Notes: generated from the letters alone by a model not told the origin. Positions 22,265-34,827 are shown, counted from the first letter of the stretch. The stretch: DNA of 64,000 nt from Collybiopsis luxurians FD-317 M1 (GCA_000827265.1 KN834791.1:93984-157983); one strand, 5' to 3'. Program-made: numbers and translations.

Positions 22265-23164
22265 ATTTCATATCAGACTGTGTATTTATCACAGGAGTGT
22301 CGTAATATTCAACTTATCTTGGTATGCAGTCTTTACCCTGTCTCATATGACTTACTATTCATATTGTTGGATGGTGGTGCATAGCATGCTAGATACAGCT
22401 TGGACATATCCCTTAATTGGTTACACATATTCCATTTATTCTTTTTGCCACTTCATTATTCCTTCCATTTCATATTTCTGTTTCATATTTGATCCCTTTT
22501 GATCCTTTTTCTTATCTTTTCCCAGTTAGTGCCTTCGAGTTGCTATCACCTCAGTTGTGTTTTTCCCAACTGAGGTGAGTATTTTGCCCATACTTATATT
22601 TTTCCATTAGCTAACTATCTACCTAGTGTACTTCATCTAACACATATTAGATTAGTGTTGATCATGTTTTTAAGCTTCCATGAAGCTTTTGTCACCCCTC
22701 TGTTTGCTCTGTTTCCTTGTTCAGATAATAGTGACAAGGTTATCAATGCACTATTATGCCAATGTGTTGCTCTAGACTCATACCCTCAAATGACACTGTA
22801 TCATTACTAGCATTCCACATCACATACCTATGCTGTACTGGTCCAAGTACCATTTATGTATACACTGGACTATCCTACTTTATTTCTGTTTTCTCAATTT
22901 AGATACAGCAACTGTCATTGTTTATGAAACAGGGTATTCATTCCATAAGCCTGCCACAAACCAGAAACATTGGTGATGCCAGGCTTGAAGGAACAAGTGA
23001 AGATGCCTCAATGAATGTCAACAAATAGATAAATCTTTGGAAGGAATATAATATGAAGAGTTAATACAGTCCAATGATTGAACATCAAACCTTGATGGTG
23101 CATTCTACCCATTGAAGAAACTGTTTCTTAAACCCTATACAGGTCTGCCGGCAATTCTTCAGGT
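22265..23164. repeat. M1-M2 linker, homologous to 42660-43306
   Basis: Continues the homology between loci: TTAGTGTTGATCATGTTTTTA at 22650 with 42793, and GGCTTGAAGGAACAAGTGAA at 22983 with 43147. M1 and M2 are therefore adjacent parts of one roughly 2.9-kb repeated unit. An extra stretch at 22300-22620 is absent from the 42-kb copy. No gene is seen. Confidence 0.6.
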
Positions 23165-23990
23165 CTTCTCCCTTTGTCATCTTTTCACTGTTCTAAACTC
23201 TCTTGTCACATCTGATAGTGAAAATGGCAATGCTCTTTGAGGCTCTTCACCTCTCAACAAAGGCTCTAAGTCCCCACCTGTACTTGCAAAGCTCAGTTCC
23301 AAGCCATGTAAGACATCACAAGTAAAAGTTTGGACCTTCTGCTGCTTTATCAAACCTATGCAGGCCATGAAGAAGAATGCAAAAGACTTGAGGAGAGAAT
23401 TAAGGTTGTGGTTCTCATTGACAAAGAATACAGTGAGCTGGCTGTTCAGACTCTTGTCCTCTGACTTGATTCTGACTGCAGTTGGAAACATTAACAAAGG
23501 TTATTGAGCACCCTACTACCCAGCAGTGTCCATTCCTACCAACCTCCTCTGAGTTATCAGCTCTTCTCTCTGTGTAGCAAAGTAAGAACACACCCTTGTC
23601 TCAAATCTCTTGTCTTGCAGATTATTCAGAGCAGAAGCAGCCACAGTCTCACAGAGGCATCATATACAGATTCAGCAATCACAGCCTCTGCCCCAAACCC
23701 AATTGCAGCTACAGCTGCAGTCCCTACTGCAATCCTTAATACAGATACATAACTCAGATCAACAATTTGATGTGAGTTTGGCTTTGGCCACACATACAAT
23801 CAACAACCTGTTATTCTTGATTAGTCTCTATTGGAATGATATCAAGGCTTCTGACACAGCCAACAGTTGTAATTTGGGCACCTTGAGCTCTGCAGTACTG
23901 ACTCACTTGACCAATAGTTTGTCCTTACCTCTTCTTCCACAGCATCTACACACTGTAGTCACACTGACATTGGGTATCTCTATCCTTTGA
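23165..23990 (+). repeat. Repeat M2, copy b (CpG-decayed)
   Basis: Matches the other M2 copies, but with CpG replaced by TpG or CpA at most positions (for example GATAGTGAAAATGG against GACAACGACGATAC at 43372). The second half carries an open reading with glutamine-rich and leucine-rich parts (YWNDIKASDTANSCN) that is not conserved in the other copies. Confidence 0.5.
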
Positions 23991-24057
23991 CCTGCCTTCC
24001 AGTAATGTCTAAACTCTTCCTCCTCCTGCAGCATCTGCACTGGCACCCATTCTGACT

Positions 24058-24507
24058 ATGAACACTATTGCCACTGCTGCCACTTCAGCTGTACCCACCT
24101 CTCATCATCCTGTTCCCATTCCCACCAGAGTCACCTTTGCCTCAATGTCCACATCCACTTTGTTCATCTCCAACCAACACCAATGCACACCTAATTCAAG
24201 ACATTGTTTCAAATGCAAGTCTACATCATGTAAAGGTAAAGGTGGGATGGGGTATTGGATGACTGTGTGTAAGGATTGCGGGAGGCTTGCCAAGTGTTCC
24301 AGGAGGAATATCAGGAGGCCAGATAAAATTTACAACAAGGACTGGGGAGAGATGGCTTCCCACAACTATGGAATCTGGTTTACCCAATTCAGACTCCAGA
24401 GAAGGGTTGTGATCAAAGGAGAGTATGCTGATGAAAAACAAGGAGCAAGCGCTGCCAATCCAATATCCATCCTTTGCTCATGTTTCATATTTAATAATAG
24501 TTATTAA
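24058..24507 (+). CDS. Hypothetical ORF with CxxC pairs
   Basis: A 149-codon open frame following M2 copy b. Its middle has CFKCKSTSC and, 15 residues on, CKDCGRLAKC, a cysteine spacing suggestive of a small zinc-binding fold. Basic residues follow (SRRNIRRPDK). It matches no family I can name. It may be the edge of a decayed mobile element, since it lies in a repeat-rich, CpG-poor block and has no recognisable promoter. Confidence 0.25.
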   Translation: MNTIATAATSAVPTSHHPVPIPTRVTFASMSTSTLFISNQHQCTPNSRHCFKCKSTSCKGKGGMGYWMTVCKDCGRLAKCSRRNIRRPDKIYNKDWGEMASHNYGIWFTQFRLQRRVVIKGEYADEKQGASAANPISILCSCFIFNNSY

Positions 24508-26289
24508 TAGAATCATCAATGATGTTATGATATACTTACTCCACATCTCCAGGACATCAAATGTGTTATGGCACAGTTCTGATGAGGGTCTCAACAACAG
24601 ATTGAGCTGCTCCTTCCCAGGGCCCCTTGTATTTACAGAAAGTTTATTGTGGACAAATGCTAGATGCCTTCCCAATGCCTTCCTTAAAGGCAATCTCTCT
24701 CATTCTTACTGTATGTTCTCCATGAGATTTTTGTAAGTTTAGCTACTTACTGTAATGTGTGTTTCACTTTTAGAGTATTCTGTAGATCACATTTCTTGAT
24801 ATTCTCTCCCCCCCTCCCCTTCTTCAGTTTTAGTGTAAGCATCTACATCTCTAATTCTCCTTCATGGATTGGTGACCATGGCTACATACAACTGAGGTCT
24901 AATGACATGCATGACAACAAGTATATAGCTATGGCTACCCAACCTGAACCCCCTACTCCACTGACTTGTCTTACTTTTGAGTTTGACTGGCCTTCTCTTC
25001 CTTTTGGCCAATTAATCTATTTGCTGCCCTCCTGTTTTCTAACTCAATTAAATGCCAATCTATCTCACCTGCCAATGTACCTGCACAAATATAGCTCTTA
25101 ATTCAATTGCTACACTGTTGTCCCTGATAATGTTATTTAATTGAATGTTTGATCATGTTTCCAAAGCTGTACTTGCATTTGATTTGGCATTTAATTTTAA
25201 ATATTTACTGATAAAAATTCTTCACATTTTGTGTTTTGGGCTTGTTTAGTCTGGGGCACATGTTTTAAATTCCTCAGGATGCAGCCTGTGCAGAAATGGT
25301 GAAGGGATAGGCTCAATGTGCTGCTTCTCTCCAATTGCACATCATGTGGCAATGGCCATTCTGTGATTGAATGAGGCTTGGAAATCTGGAATAAGATTGT
25401 ATCACCCATGAACCCAAAAATTTTCTCCAAAATTGTATGAAGGTCAGATTAATGTTACCATTTAGTCAGGTTTTTGACAGAAGATGTCACATTTGTCTGA
25501 TGTTAGGTTTATATGATTTGATTAACATACCCAACAGATCCTTCAGTATTCTCAAACATGGCTGATGGAAATGCCATCTGGCCATTTCATGCACCAATCT
25601 ATCAAAAACTTCCAACAAATCTCTGTTCAGACCCTTTGACACACAAGTATAGCTTGGGTCTCAAGAAACCATTAAAGTCTTTCATAATCTCATACTCTTA
25701 GAGATGTCACTGTGGACAATATTTTGGGTTCCCTCTCTGTGAGCCACTGACCTGATAGTACTCTTCTCAATTGTTTAACAGTAGTAAGATCAACAGGGGA
25801 TTAGCATAAATGGTTTAATGACAGCTAAGAGATTGTTCCTTTGAGTGGCCATGCAACTTGAAGATCAAATCATAAAGATAAAATTCAATCCCTGGAAACT
25901 TTTCAAAAGCTGTCAGTGAATGAGCTCAACACCCTGCTTCTTTTGGTCAAGCATATGTCACCCTACTCTGCCTGACAACTTCAATAGATTAGATGAAACA
26001 TCCAAATGTTCCCAATGGACTACAGATAAATACTCTTGTGTGATTTTTGGATACCTCAAAAATGATAAATGGACTTAACGGTACCCAGTAACTGGTAAAA
26101 ACAATATCCATTGATGGGACTTGAGAGGGTCCCAGGATGGGACCTTAGCAACATAAGTCATTAGTGTGACAGTCAATTGATTAGTACACTGTCAATAGAC
26201 AATGGTTAGAGGTACACATTGTGGTGGTAAGCAAAAGAGGAAAAGCTAATTGATTATAGCCAGCATTAGAATGCTGTAGTATTGTAATG
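24508..26289. other. Gene-free, CpG-poor stretch
   Basis: No coding exon, RNA gene or structured repeat is recognised. The base composition is AT-rich with very few CpG dinucleotides. Confidence 0.4.
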
Positions 26290-27125
26290 CAACTTTAGAA
26301 AACTGTATATGAATGCAGCGTAGAACTAATTTTGAACTGTCAAATTCAGATGTAGCTAGGTGTCCAGCATCTCAATGCATAAATGCCAGCAATACTTTAA
26401 TTTCCCCTGTATTCAAATACAGCCTGCATGTTAATGCAGTTCTATTTGCAATATCCTGCATTGTAAAGCAGTTCACAATCATGCTACTCTGTTAGAGCCT
26501 CCTGTATTTAGATCCACATAGACACAGTGTAGTCTGCATTTAGATGCAAGGACCTACAAATGGAAATAGGCATGCAAATGCATTCTTTTGAGAGGCTGTA
26601 TTTAAATGCAGAAGGCCTTTGTAGTATGCCTGTATCCAGATGCAGCACCCTGTAGTCTACATTCAAATGCAGGACCCTACAATCAGAAAGATGCATTCGA
26701 ATGCAATCTGCTGAGAGGCTGTATTTGGATGCAGCAGGCTTCTACAGCACTCCTGCATCCAAATACAGCTCACTGTAGCATGCATTTAAATGCAGGGACC
26801 TACAAATGGAAATAGGCATGCAAATACATTCTACTGAAAGGCTGCATTTAAATGCAGAAGACTTTTGGAATGTGCCTGTATCCAGATGCAGCACCCTGTA
26901 GTCTACATTCAAATGCAGGACCATACAATCAGAAAGAGGTATTCAAATGCAAACTACTGAGAGGCTGTATTTGAATGCAGCAGGCTTCTACAGCACTCCT
27001 GCATCCAAATACAGCTCACAGTAACATGCATTTAAATGCAGGGACCTACAAATGGAAAGAGGCATGCAAATGCATTCTACTGAGAGGCTGCATTTAAATA
27101 CAGAAGACTTTTGCAATATGCCTCA
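26290..27125. repeat. Satellite-like array, 246-bp dimer of 123-bp monomers
   Basis: Equivalent points (GTAG/GTAA before TGCATTTA) occur at 26529, 26775 and 27021, exactly 246 bp apart. A half-period counterpart at 26652 gives a monomer of 123 bp. Within each monomer the sequence is built of near-palindromes of the type TGCATTTAAATGCA every 35-40 bp. The best-preserved part is 26500-27120, with degenerate units before it. Open frames inside it are by-products of the repeat. Confidence 0.85.
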
Positions 27126-27170
27126 TCAGAGAAAATAGACTGAGCTTTAGGTCAACTAGGATATGGCAAT

Positions 27171-27305
27171 ATCCCAAGGTAACCTGGGTAACCTGTGCAC
27201 TGAAGGTAACTGAGGAAAAGATAATATCCTTGGCAAACCTCAGGTAACCTCAGGTAACCTCAGGTAACCTAGGAAAAGATGATATCCTCGGCAAACCTCT
27301 AGTAA
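27171..27305. repeat. Short GGTAACCT tandem repeats
   Basis: Direct repeats of CTCAGGTAAC (three in a row at about 27239-27270) are embedded in two copies of a longer unit containing GAAAAGAT(A/G)ATATCCT and GGCAAACCTC, about 80 bp apart. Confidence 0.7.
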
Positions 27306-27949
27306 CCAAGGTAATAGTTTGATTCAGAATGCATAATAATACAAAATTGAGTCTAAAGTATCTTCAAACAGTTTCAATGATAGGGGTGAATAATTAGTTT
27401 CAGTCATAATCCATTCATTGCAACTACAGTGACAGATTGAGCATCAACTATAACTTTACATAAGAATGTTGAGCAAAAGTATCTGAAAACTGGATTTTAG
27501 ATCTACTACTGCTAAGGGAATAAATCAACTTTGGCAGGCCACTCATTTCATAGTAAGGCACTGCATAGACAGTACCTGAGCTTTTTGAGTTGGAGATGAT
27601 ATGGCAGAATACACAAAGTATATAATAGTTGTTGTGTCTGGGAGTTGATATATGTGAACCAATTGAAGAAAAAAAGAAAATGAATGTGAAAGCCCACTGC
27701 ACCAATTCCCATTTGACAGCATTGATAACCAGTTATGCACTTGGTTAATTTGGTTGCCCAAGACTTCAGCTGAAGTAAAATCCTACTCTTTGACTAGAAG
27801 TGAACAATGCCAGCCTCTCAAAGGATACCAGGATTTGCATTCAACCCTTGAGCATTGCCAAATGTGAGATTTAAAACCATCTACTTCAATTCTGTGAAGA
27901 ACATTGTCATTGAAGACTAAAGACATTGAATGGAACACTGGAGTTCAGT
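27306..27949. other. Gene-free, CpG-poor stretch
   Basis: No gene or repeat recognised. Confidence 0.35.
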
Positions 27950-30250
27950 ACTTGAAGTAATATGCATCAAAGTCAGCCTCTTAGTATCGAAGTATAGGGA
28001 CAGCCATGTACTAATGCATTTGCAGGATCACGAGACTCCAATGAATTTTATTGCCCAAGTCATCTGTTGAGCACCACTCATCTACACCTACAACTTTGTT
28101 TTGGTGGATAATTTCATGGAAGGCATGTTATGTTCTCTCCTTCAACACTGCCGAATGGGAGAACTACAATCAGTAGAAGATGCTCCTGCAGCAAAGTGGT
28201 TGTTGAGAATGTGCGAGAAGGTACTTACACATTCTAGGAGCGACTCAAGCAGTGCTCCATTGTTTTCTTAGTAATCTCTTTAAGTATTATTGAAATTAGT
28301 AGAATATTCTAGAAGTAGTTACTCTAGGTATAAAAGATGTATGTAGAGTAGCTAAACATAAAAGAAGTTTCACTATTCCTGAAGTACTTGCCATAACCTT
28401 TTCTCAACAGTGGTGTAGGTAGCTGCAATACCAGATGTAAAGGCCAGTACTCCATATGAAGCAGCCAGAGAAGCCAGCCTCTTGGTATGCAGGTTTAGAG
28501 TAAAACCCTTGAGACTACAAGAGAAAAAGACATTCATTCTCTTTGTTACTAGTAGATGGATGATAAATTTACCTTTGGCTAGCCACTTTGCCACTTATAC
28601 TATCAGCGACAATGACAGGTTCAGCCCTCCACACCTTTGAAACCAATGACTTGACCTTTGATTTCATGCAGCTGTTAAAGTAAGCATCTTCTCAGATGGA
28701 GATATAGGGACATTTGTATGCCCAGCAGTAAGTATGGGCTGAAAAGGTGGGTCAGAGATAAGATTTACTGGTAAATAGTTCAACCTATGCAGGTCTCGAC
28801 ATCATCTTGACTTCCTGAGCTGCTCAGGCCTGATGAGGAAAGTTGGGATTACCCAAAGCCTTGTCATCTACTGGCAGGAAATAACCTGAGCTGGCTAAAG
28901 AAGCCAGCCTCTGTTGATCAAAATATACAGAGATCCATCAAGTGAGTTCATGTCATGCATGCGAGAGATTAGCTTCTCAATGTAGCCATTAAACACTTGC
29001 ATATTGAGGACAAATACCAGATGTGAAGTCAGCACTCCACTTGAAGCAACCAAATAAGCCTCTCCATATGAAAGGTTAGAGAAATCTGATGAGACTGCAA
29101 GAGACAAAGGTGTTCAGGCAAACTCATTACTAGTATACCAATGTGGAATATACCTTGGACAATGTTGAAGCCACCTTTACACATTCATTTACATTGCTTA
29201 CAATGACAAGTTTGTATCTCAACACTCTCCAAGTTCAATGACTGGAAATTCAACTTGGTGAAGCAGCTGAAGAAGCCAGCCTCTTTAAATCAAGGTATAG
29301 CGACATTTGTATACTCACCAGTAAACACAAGCTACAAAGAATAGTCAAATATATGAATTATGGGTAGATAGTTCGATTTCTTATCTATGCTAGTCAATGA
29401 CCTTACATCTTCCTCAGCTGTGCAGACCTGATGAGAAGAGTCAGGATGTTCCAAAGTCTTGTCATCCACTCGCAGGAAGTAACCAGAGCCAGCTAAAGAA
29501 GCCAGCCTCTATTGATCCTCATCCAGTTGTAGCAGCTAGCTTGAACTAGCTAGAGAAGCCAACCTTTTGCCAATTGAAATATACATAGATTCATCCAATG
29601 CATTAGCTCATTGTGTTGGTGTGCAAGAGAGAAATTGGGCTTCATTAAATTGAGCAATGTGGTTATTGAACACTTGTGCAATGTGTAGCAATGCTAGATG
29701 TCAAGACCAACACTCTGTATGAAACAGCTGAACAAGCCAGGTGCTCTGTATTGACATTTGAGGAAATCTGATGAGATAGCAAGAAGCAAAGACATTCAGA
29801 CAAATTTGTTGTTAGTATATTAATGAAGAATGTACCTACAATAATCTCAAAGCCATTTCCCATTGCATCTGTATCACTTACAATGACAAAGTTGTTCTTC
29901 AACACTTTCAGATTCAATGATCCAAAATTTGACTTGATAAAGTGGCTGAAAAAGCCAGCTTCTTGAGATCAAGTATAGTGACATTCATATACTTCTTGGT
30001 GAATATGAGTTATATAAGGCTGCTCAGTGATATAAATTACAGGGATTACAAGTAGACAGTTTGAGCTCACACCTACGATGGTACAGGATTGCTTGAAGTC
30101 AAAGTTCTCATCCAATCGCAGCAGTGAACTTGAACTAGCTAAAGAAGCTGGCCTCTAACAATCAGAGTATGCAGAGACCCACTAAGTGTGTTCATGCCTT
30201 GAGCTATTGCATGATAGAGATTGGCTTCAATCTTGTGCATCGAAGGGCAA
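27950..30250. repeat. Array of diverged repeats marked by GAAGCCAGCCTCT
   Basis: The phrase GAAGCCAGCCTCT or a near variant recurs at about 27968, 28466, 28898, 29272, 29494, 29549, 29955 and 30146. It is often followed by GATCAA(A/G)(A/G)TATA and preceded by AGCTAAA or CAGCTGAA. Between them, other shared phrases recur (ACCAGATGT(A/G)AA(G/A), GGCAGGAA(A/G)TAACC). Units are a few hundred bp long and diverged. On the minus strand the repeats give related short open frames (SYGVLAFTSGIAAT, SSGVLTSHLVFVL, SYRVLVLTSSIAT), so an ancient coding repeat is possible. Confidence 0.55.
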
Positions 30251-30793
30251 TGCTAGATGTGTTACGATCATACAATCTAGGACTAGCTGGATTGGCCCCA
30301 ATCTGATTCAATCTGATAATCCTCGGTTTTAGGAGTTAAGACTTTTCTATTCTTTTTTCTTTTGTTTTCCTTTGACAATTATGTTTCCACTACTAAATAC
30401 AAAGTTCACAATAGATATTGTATTGGATACTTATTGGTCGAATCAGTTAGTTATGAAAACAATTACTTTTGTCTTCTTATTGTACTCGGTAACTAGGTAC
30501 TTAGATATATAATCTGTATACTAGTATATGGTACCTCAGTTTTGAAATCAACTTGGATTCTCTATTGGTCTTTCTCAGTTTTATTCCAGCTCCAACTTGA
30601 TTCTATAAACTATATTTGAAGTCTTTCTTACCCTTGTTCATTTGGACTCATGACCATAGTGAGGATGTTGTTAATAACAGCGTCAATAGTCCACACTTTG
30701 ACTCGGCCAATATCCTTCCAGTTCCATTGGCTGACCTGGTTTGCATACTCCTAACAGTATTTCAAAACTCAACTCGCTATTGTTGTATTAACT

Positions 30794-32850
30794 ATGTATC
30801 AAAGACTTAGAGATCTACCTCATAGAACTCAACAAAGGAATTTACAACAACAATCAGTTCCAGAAGAACAACCTGAAATTGAAAATCCATTTGTTACAAA
30901 TTCTCAATCTTTTGCTCCATTCACAGAATCAATTTTGGCTGCAGGGACTCTTCAAACCTGAACCATGGGCTTTGCTCCAGCTACAGTTTCAGCTGTGTCA
31001 CCTCTCACAAATATTAATTTCCTAGAAGTGACTAGCATGGGTCAAGAAACTTACTTCAATGAGTTGGGAGAACAAATCATTATTAATACTCCATGTCAGT
31101 TGACTATTGTACCAACACTGACTCATCCCTTGCAACCAATTCAATCCCCAACTTTGGACACTCAGGCCTATATATCACATTCTCAAGAGAAAAGACATGC
31201 TACAGCACCATTTGTTCCTACCAATACACCAGCCTGACTTTCTAAACCAAGAACACCACAACAACCCTCTTTTGATCCTATTACTGAACTGGCCAATAAT
31301 GACCCTGAAGGTCAACCAGGAGAAGAAGATCCTGAAGATGAAGATCAGAATCCCAATATGGGCAGTGGGGGTGGAGGTGGGGGTGGAGATGATGGAGACA
31401 ATGGTAATGGTAGTGGTGGGGGCGGCAGAGGCCCTCCTCCTCCTGGTGGTGGACCACCTGGCAGTGGACCTCCTAGTCCATCAGGTCCGAGGTCTCCTGA
31501 CCTGCAAAGACCTGGAAACTTAGATGAAAGACAGGTGTTAACTTTCTTTCAGCAAATGGGCATGGGAGTGAATGCCCTTACAACCATTCTGAACAATATG
31601 AATAATTGGTCACCTGATTCAGACTTTGGAAAGACTAGGGTAAAAGACCCTGATGTCTTTGACAGCTCCAATCCTCAGAAACTGAGGACTTTCCTTGTTT
31701 CATTATCCTTTGTCTTTTCAGATCATCCTAACTACTTTACTGAAGCTCAGAAAATTAACTACACCCTGTCATACCTTGGTGGTATGGCTCGGGAATGGTT
31801 CAAACTGGATATCATTAATCCAGATCTGCACAACCCTCTGGCTTGGACCTATAGTTTTCAAGCTCTGGTTAAAGAGCTTCAGGATAATTTCAGCTTATAT
31901 GATGCCATGAGCAAAGCTGAAGATAGGATCTATTACCTGAAGATGAAGGATTCAGAACTGATTCAGAAATACAATACTTGGTTTAATACACTTGCAGCTT
32001 CGACCAGCTGGAATGTCAATGCATTATGGTGGGCATACAAACATGGTATTGCTAACTGTCTCAAGGTAGACATGCATACGGTTAATCTGGTGCCTCAGAC
32101 ATTTGCCAAATACTGATCCGTTGCATTGGAACTTGATAATCAATACTGGCAGTTTGAAGAGCAAAAGAAATGAGACAATCAGTCAGCCTCAGCTTTGACT
32201 GATATACATAGTAAAGGTCAACAAAGTGGTAATACCAATACCAATAAAACTACAACAACTAATCCTCCTTCCACTAATCAACCCAGCTCTTCGAACAACC
32301 AATTCCATTTTACAGTTAATAACCCCAGTGGAAAGAGTAATCAATCCACTAATTCCTCAGCTTCTATGCCTCTAGAACAGTCAAACTATTCCAACTGACT
32401 TGGTGCTGATGGACATTTGCATCAGAAAAAGTACCTTTTTCCCAGAGAGCCAGGGCCAGCCTAGGGACACCCCCCTAATCCTAAGTAACCTCAGGTATCC
32501 TGAGAATCCCTGGGGCAGCCTGGGATCCCTGGGGCCACTGAGGTCAGCTCAGGCTGCACTCAGGCTTCACAGGATCCCTGAGGTTTCCTAGGATTGGGGG
32601 GGTGTCTCTAGGCTGGCCCTGGCTCTCTGGGCAATAGGGCATTTTTCCTGATGTGTCCAAGGAAGAAAGGAATAGGCATGTGAAGAACAACTTATGTTTG
32701 TTTTTTGGTGGCAAGCATTGTATAGCTGATTGTGATAAACGGAAGGCTAACAAAGCTGCTTGAGGCAGAGCAGCTACTTCCACTACTACCCAGCTTGTAA
32801 ATCCAACTACAGAACTGACCACTTTGGCTCCAAAGATGGAAAATTAGTCT
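30794..32850 (+). pseudogene. Retrotransposon Gag region with zinc knuckle
   Basis: One reading frame can be followed from the ATG at 30794 through 30965, 31358 and 32195 to the nested MITE. It is interrupted by TGA codons (about 30959, 31235, 32114) and others near 32170 and 32396. The Gag core is recognisable by VKDPDVFDSSNPQKLRTF, INYTLSYLGGMAREWF and YFTEAQ, preceded by a glycine- and proline-rich linker. After the MITE the frame resumes in a CCHC-type zinc knuckle (LCLFFGGKHCIADC, one cysteine already lost). The type is characteristic of basidiomycete Ty3 elements. Confidence 0.8.
32420..32653. mobile_element. 234-bp MITE with CATCAG termini, nested in Gag
   Basis: Imperfect hairpin: the ends read CATCAG(G)AAAAA and its complement, and the inner parts CCAGAGAGCCAGGGCCAG are inverted copies. 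It is flanked by TG on both sides (32418-32419 and 32654-32655). Removing the element with one TG makes the retrotransposon frame continuous across the zinc-knuckle leader, which supports the exact borders. A 94-bp relative lies at 34828. Confidence 0.8.
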
Positions 32851-33927
32851 GCAGCTCCTGTACCCTGGTATGAAGCAGGAGTTGCATTTTGACCTGGTTT
32901 GTACCTATCCAGGGGAAGTTACATTAAATGCATCCGCTCTTTCTGATACTAAAAATCTTTTCTTATTGAACTCTTGACTGATATACTTACCGAAAATCCA
33001 ATAGACACTATTTCTATTCTTGACTTTGATTCTTTACTTGATTCTAGTTCTACTGATTGTTTTATTGATTCAAAGTTCATTTCTGAGAACAAAATACTGA
33101 CAATACCAATTTCTTCACCTATCAATCTTTGACTCTTTGATGGTTCACTTTTGTTGAAACTGATATCAGCCTATGTGCCACTTTGGGTTCATTTTCCAAC
33201 CGACGATCTGCTTCTTTTGGACTTTTATGTCACACCTTTGGATTCTTCATGTAAAGCAGTTTTAGGTTATAGTTTTCTATCCCGATACAATCTGTTGATT
33301 GACTGGGTATTGAAAATACTTACTTTCCAAAACCTTAACAATGAAGAATTACTGACATTTTCTTCTTCCAATTCTGTAGACACAGAAACTGAAGAAACCT
33401 ATTTGCAACTGACTACACCGGTTGATTCTAGTCTCTAACAAGCAAAATCTAGAAAACCTAGGAAGACTTGTTCTTCATGCTATCGTCATGTCTCTTGGCT
33501 GCTCTCCAATTGATTGCCTTATGAACCTATTTATTCCTATCCCACAATCACTCATATGGCTTCATGACTAGATTCTGATATCCACATCACCCTTATTGGC
33601 ACCGTTCCATTCCATCATGCCTGCAAGATGGCAAAAATGGAACCTATACTTATGTACACCATACATTCAGAAGTTGCAGCACGATCAGCAAAATTGGGCC
33701 TGACTTTAATCGATTACTCCAAAATTTCCAAGGAGTATCATGACTATGGTGATGTATTCAATGAAATAGAATTGGAAGTGTTACCCAAGCACAGGTCTTA
33801 TGACTTAAAGATTGATCTCGAAGAAGGTGTGGAACCACCTATTGGCTGGATTTATCCTCTTTCTCCCAAGGAACTTGAAGTGCTACAGGAATTCCTTGAC
33901 AAACAACTAGCAAGTCTTTCATAATCT
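32851..33927 (+). pseudogene. Retrotransposon Pol fragment (retropepsin, start of RT)
   Basis: The protease region is seen around 33040-33310: an active-site relic (DSSSTDCFIDSKF, glycine replaced) and, downstream, the conserved LGYSFLSRYNLLIDW. From about 33620 the spacer and the beginning of reverse transcriptase follow (KEYHDYGDVF, KIDLEEGVEPPIGWIYPLS, LQEFLDKQLA). The catalytic RT motifs are missing because the element ends here. Stops interrupt the frame at several places. Confidence 0.8.
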
Positions 33928-33983
33928 CTGTGAGTTTGTTTTGTTTACTATCTCTTGTTCAATAACTTGAATCTGTTAAACAG

Positions 33984-34720
33984 ATGGTTTTGAGTGATTT
34001 CATTGTAGTTTGGAGAGCCTGGATTTTGTTTCAGGAAAGGTCTTGGCAGGTTGCTCTTGCACTTCTCATGATTATAAACATTGGTATGTGGTTAACCCTT
34101 TCAAAAATGACACATTAACTGAACTCTTTGCATGATGCCACATAGGAACTGCAATTGCTGCCTGTATTTTGGATAACATTGACATCAAGGTGGTAGAATC
34201 CAGCTCTGCTACAATATTGGACTGGTTAGCAGTTGTGGTTTCCCTAGTAGTTAACATGTTTGCAACTGGGCTGATTGCATGGAAGGCCTGGCAAGTCCCT
34301 TCAAACAGATGCCCATCTCTTATAATTACTAATTCTGTGCAGGAATCACCATTGTGTCACAAGAGAAGCAGGTTTCCCTAGAAGAACCAGAGTTCAGAAT
34401 ACTCTACTTCTATTGATTGAATCTGGGGCCATATATTGTGCAATACAAATCCCTTATACTGTCTTTACTCTGTTGACCATATATGCACCTTCTAAAAATT
34501 GGTTGCATTCCCTAGCATTGCAAATTTTTGGTAGTGCATTTGTTTTTGCTTCTGTAAGTCCTGAATTTTTTTCCACCTGCCCAACTGGATTTCACAAAAA
34601 ATTTCCTAGGCATGGTACCCTATTACAGTTGTCATTCTGGTCAACATGGGCAGCACTTCAGTTATTGACTCCTTCCATATCTCAGAGGGTTCTCACATGG
34701 ATGGCCATAGTTCAAGTATG
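33984..34720 (+). pseudogene. Fragment of a multi-helix membrane protein gene
   Basis: Spliced pieces resemble the common agaricomycete multi-pass membrane proteins: VLSDFIVVWRAWILF, then after an intron a helix with LDWLAVVVSLVVNMFATG and IAWKAW, and after another intron RRTRVQNTLLLLIESGAIYC. The N-terminal helices are missing, because the sequence starts at a splice-acceptor-like site right after the retrotransposon. The C-terminal exon runs into stops. It is probably a truncated gene remnant. No precise family name is certain. Confidence 0.6.
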
Positions 34721-34827
34721 ATTCTCCAATCCAGCTCAGGAAGGACCCACCTGGAATGAATATTTTTGTAAGCCAATTGATATACACTGCCAGTGCAAAG
34801 TGGTTGTCAGTTTAGTAGTTGTATGAA

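Larger units (their letters stand above)
30260..33927 (+). mobile_element. Decayed, 3'-truncated Ty3-type LTR retrotransposon
   Basis: Carries, in order, a Gag region, a zinc knuckle, a retropepsin segment and the first part of a reverse transcriptase region. A plausible 5' LTR begins with TGTTACGATC at 30260; its inner edge is unclear. The element stops shortly after the start of the reverse transcriptase, with no RNase H, integrase or 3' LTR. Many in-frame stops are TGA. A MITE is nested in it. Non-functional. Confidence 0.8.

Noticed and set aside
26313..26924. Several 60-70 codon frames in the satellite
   Set aside because: Periodic by-products of the 123-bp repeat.
26290..27125. CRISPR-like appearance of the repeat array
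   Set aside because: Units are tandem without unique spacers, and the organism is a fungus.
31197..31523. 108-codon frame overlapping the Gag glycine-rich linker
   Set aside because: Out-of-frame shadow of the Gag reading.
30260..33927. Functional retrotransposon
   Set aside because: Multiple in-frame stops, nested MITE and loss of everything after the start of reverse transcriptase.
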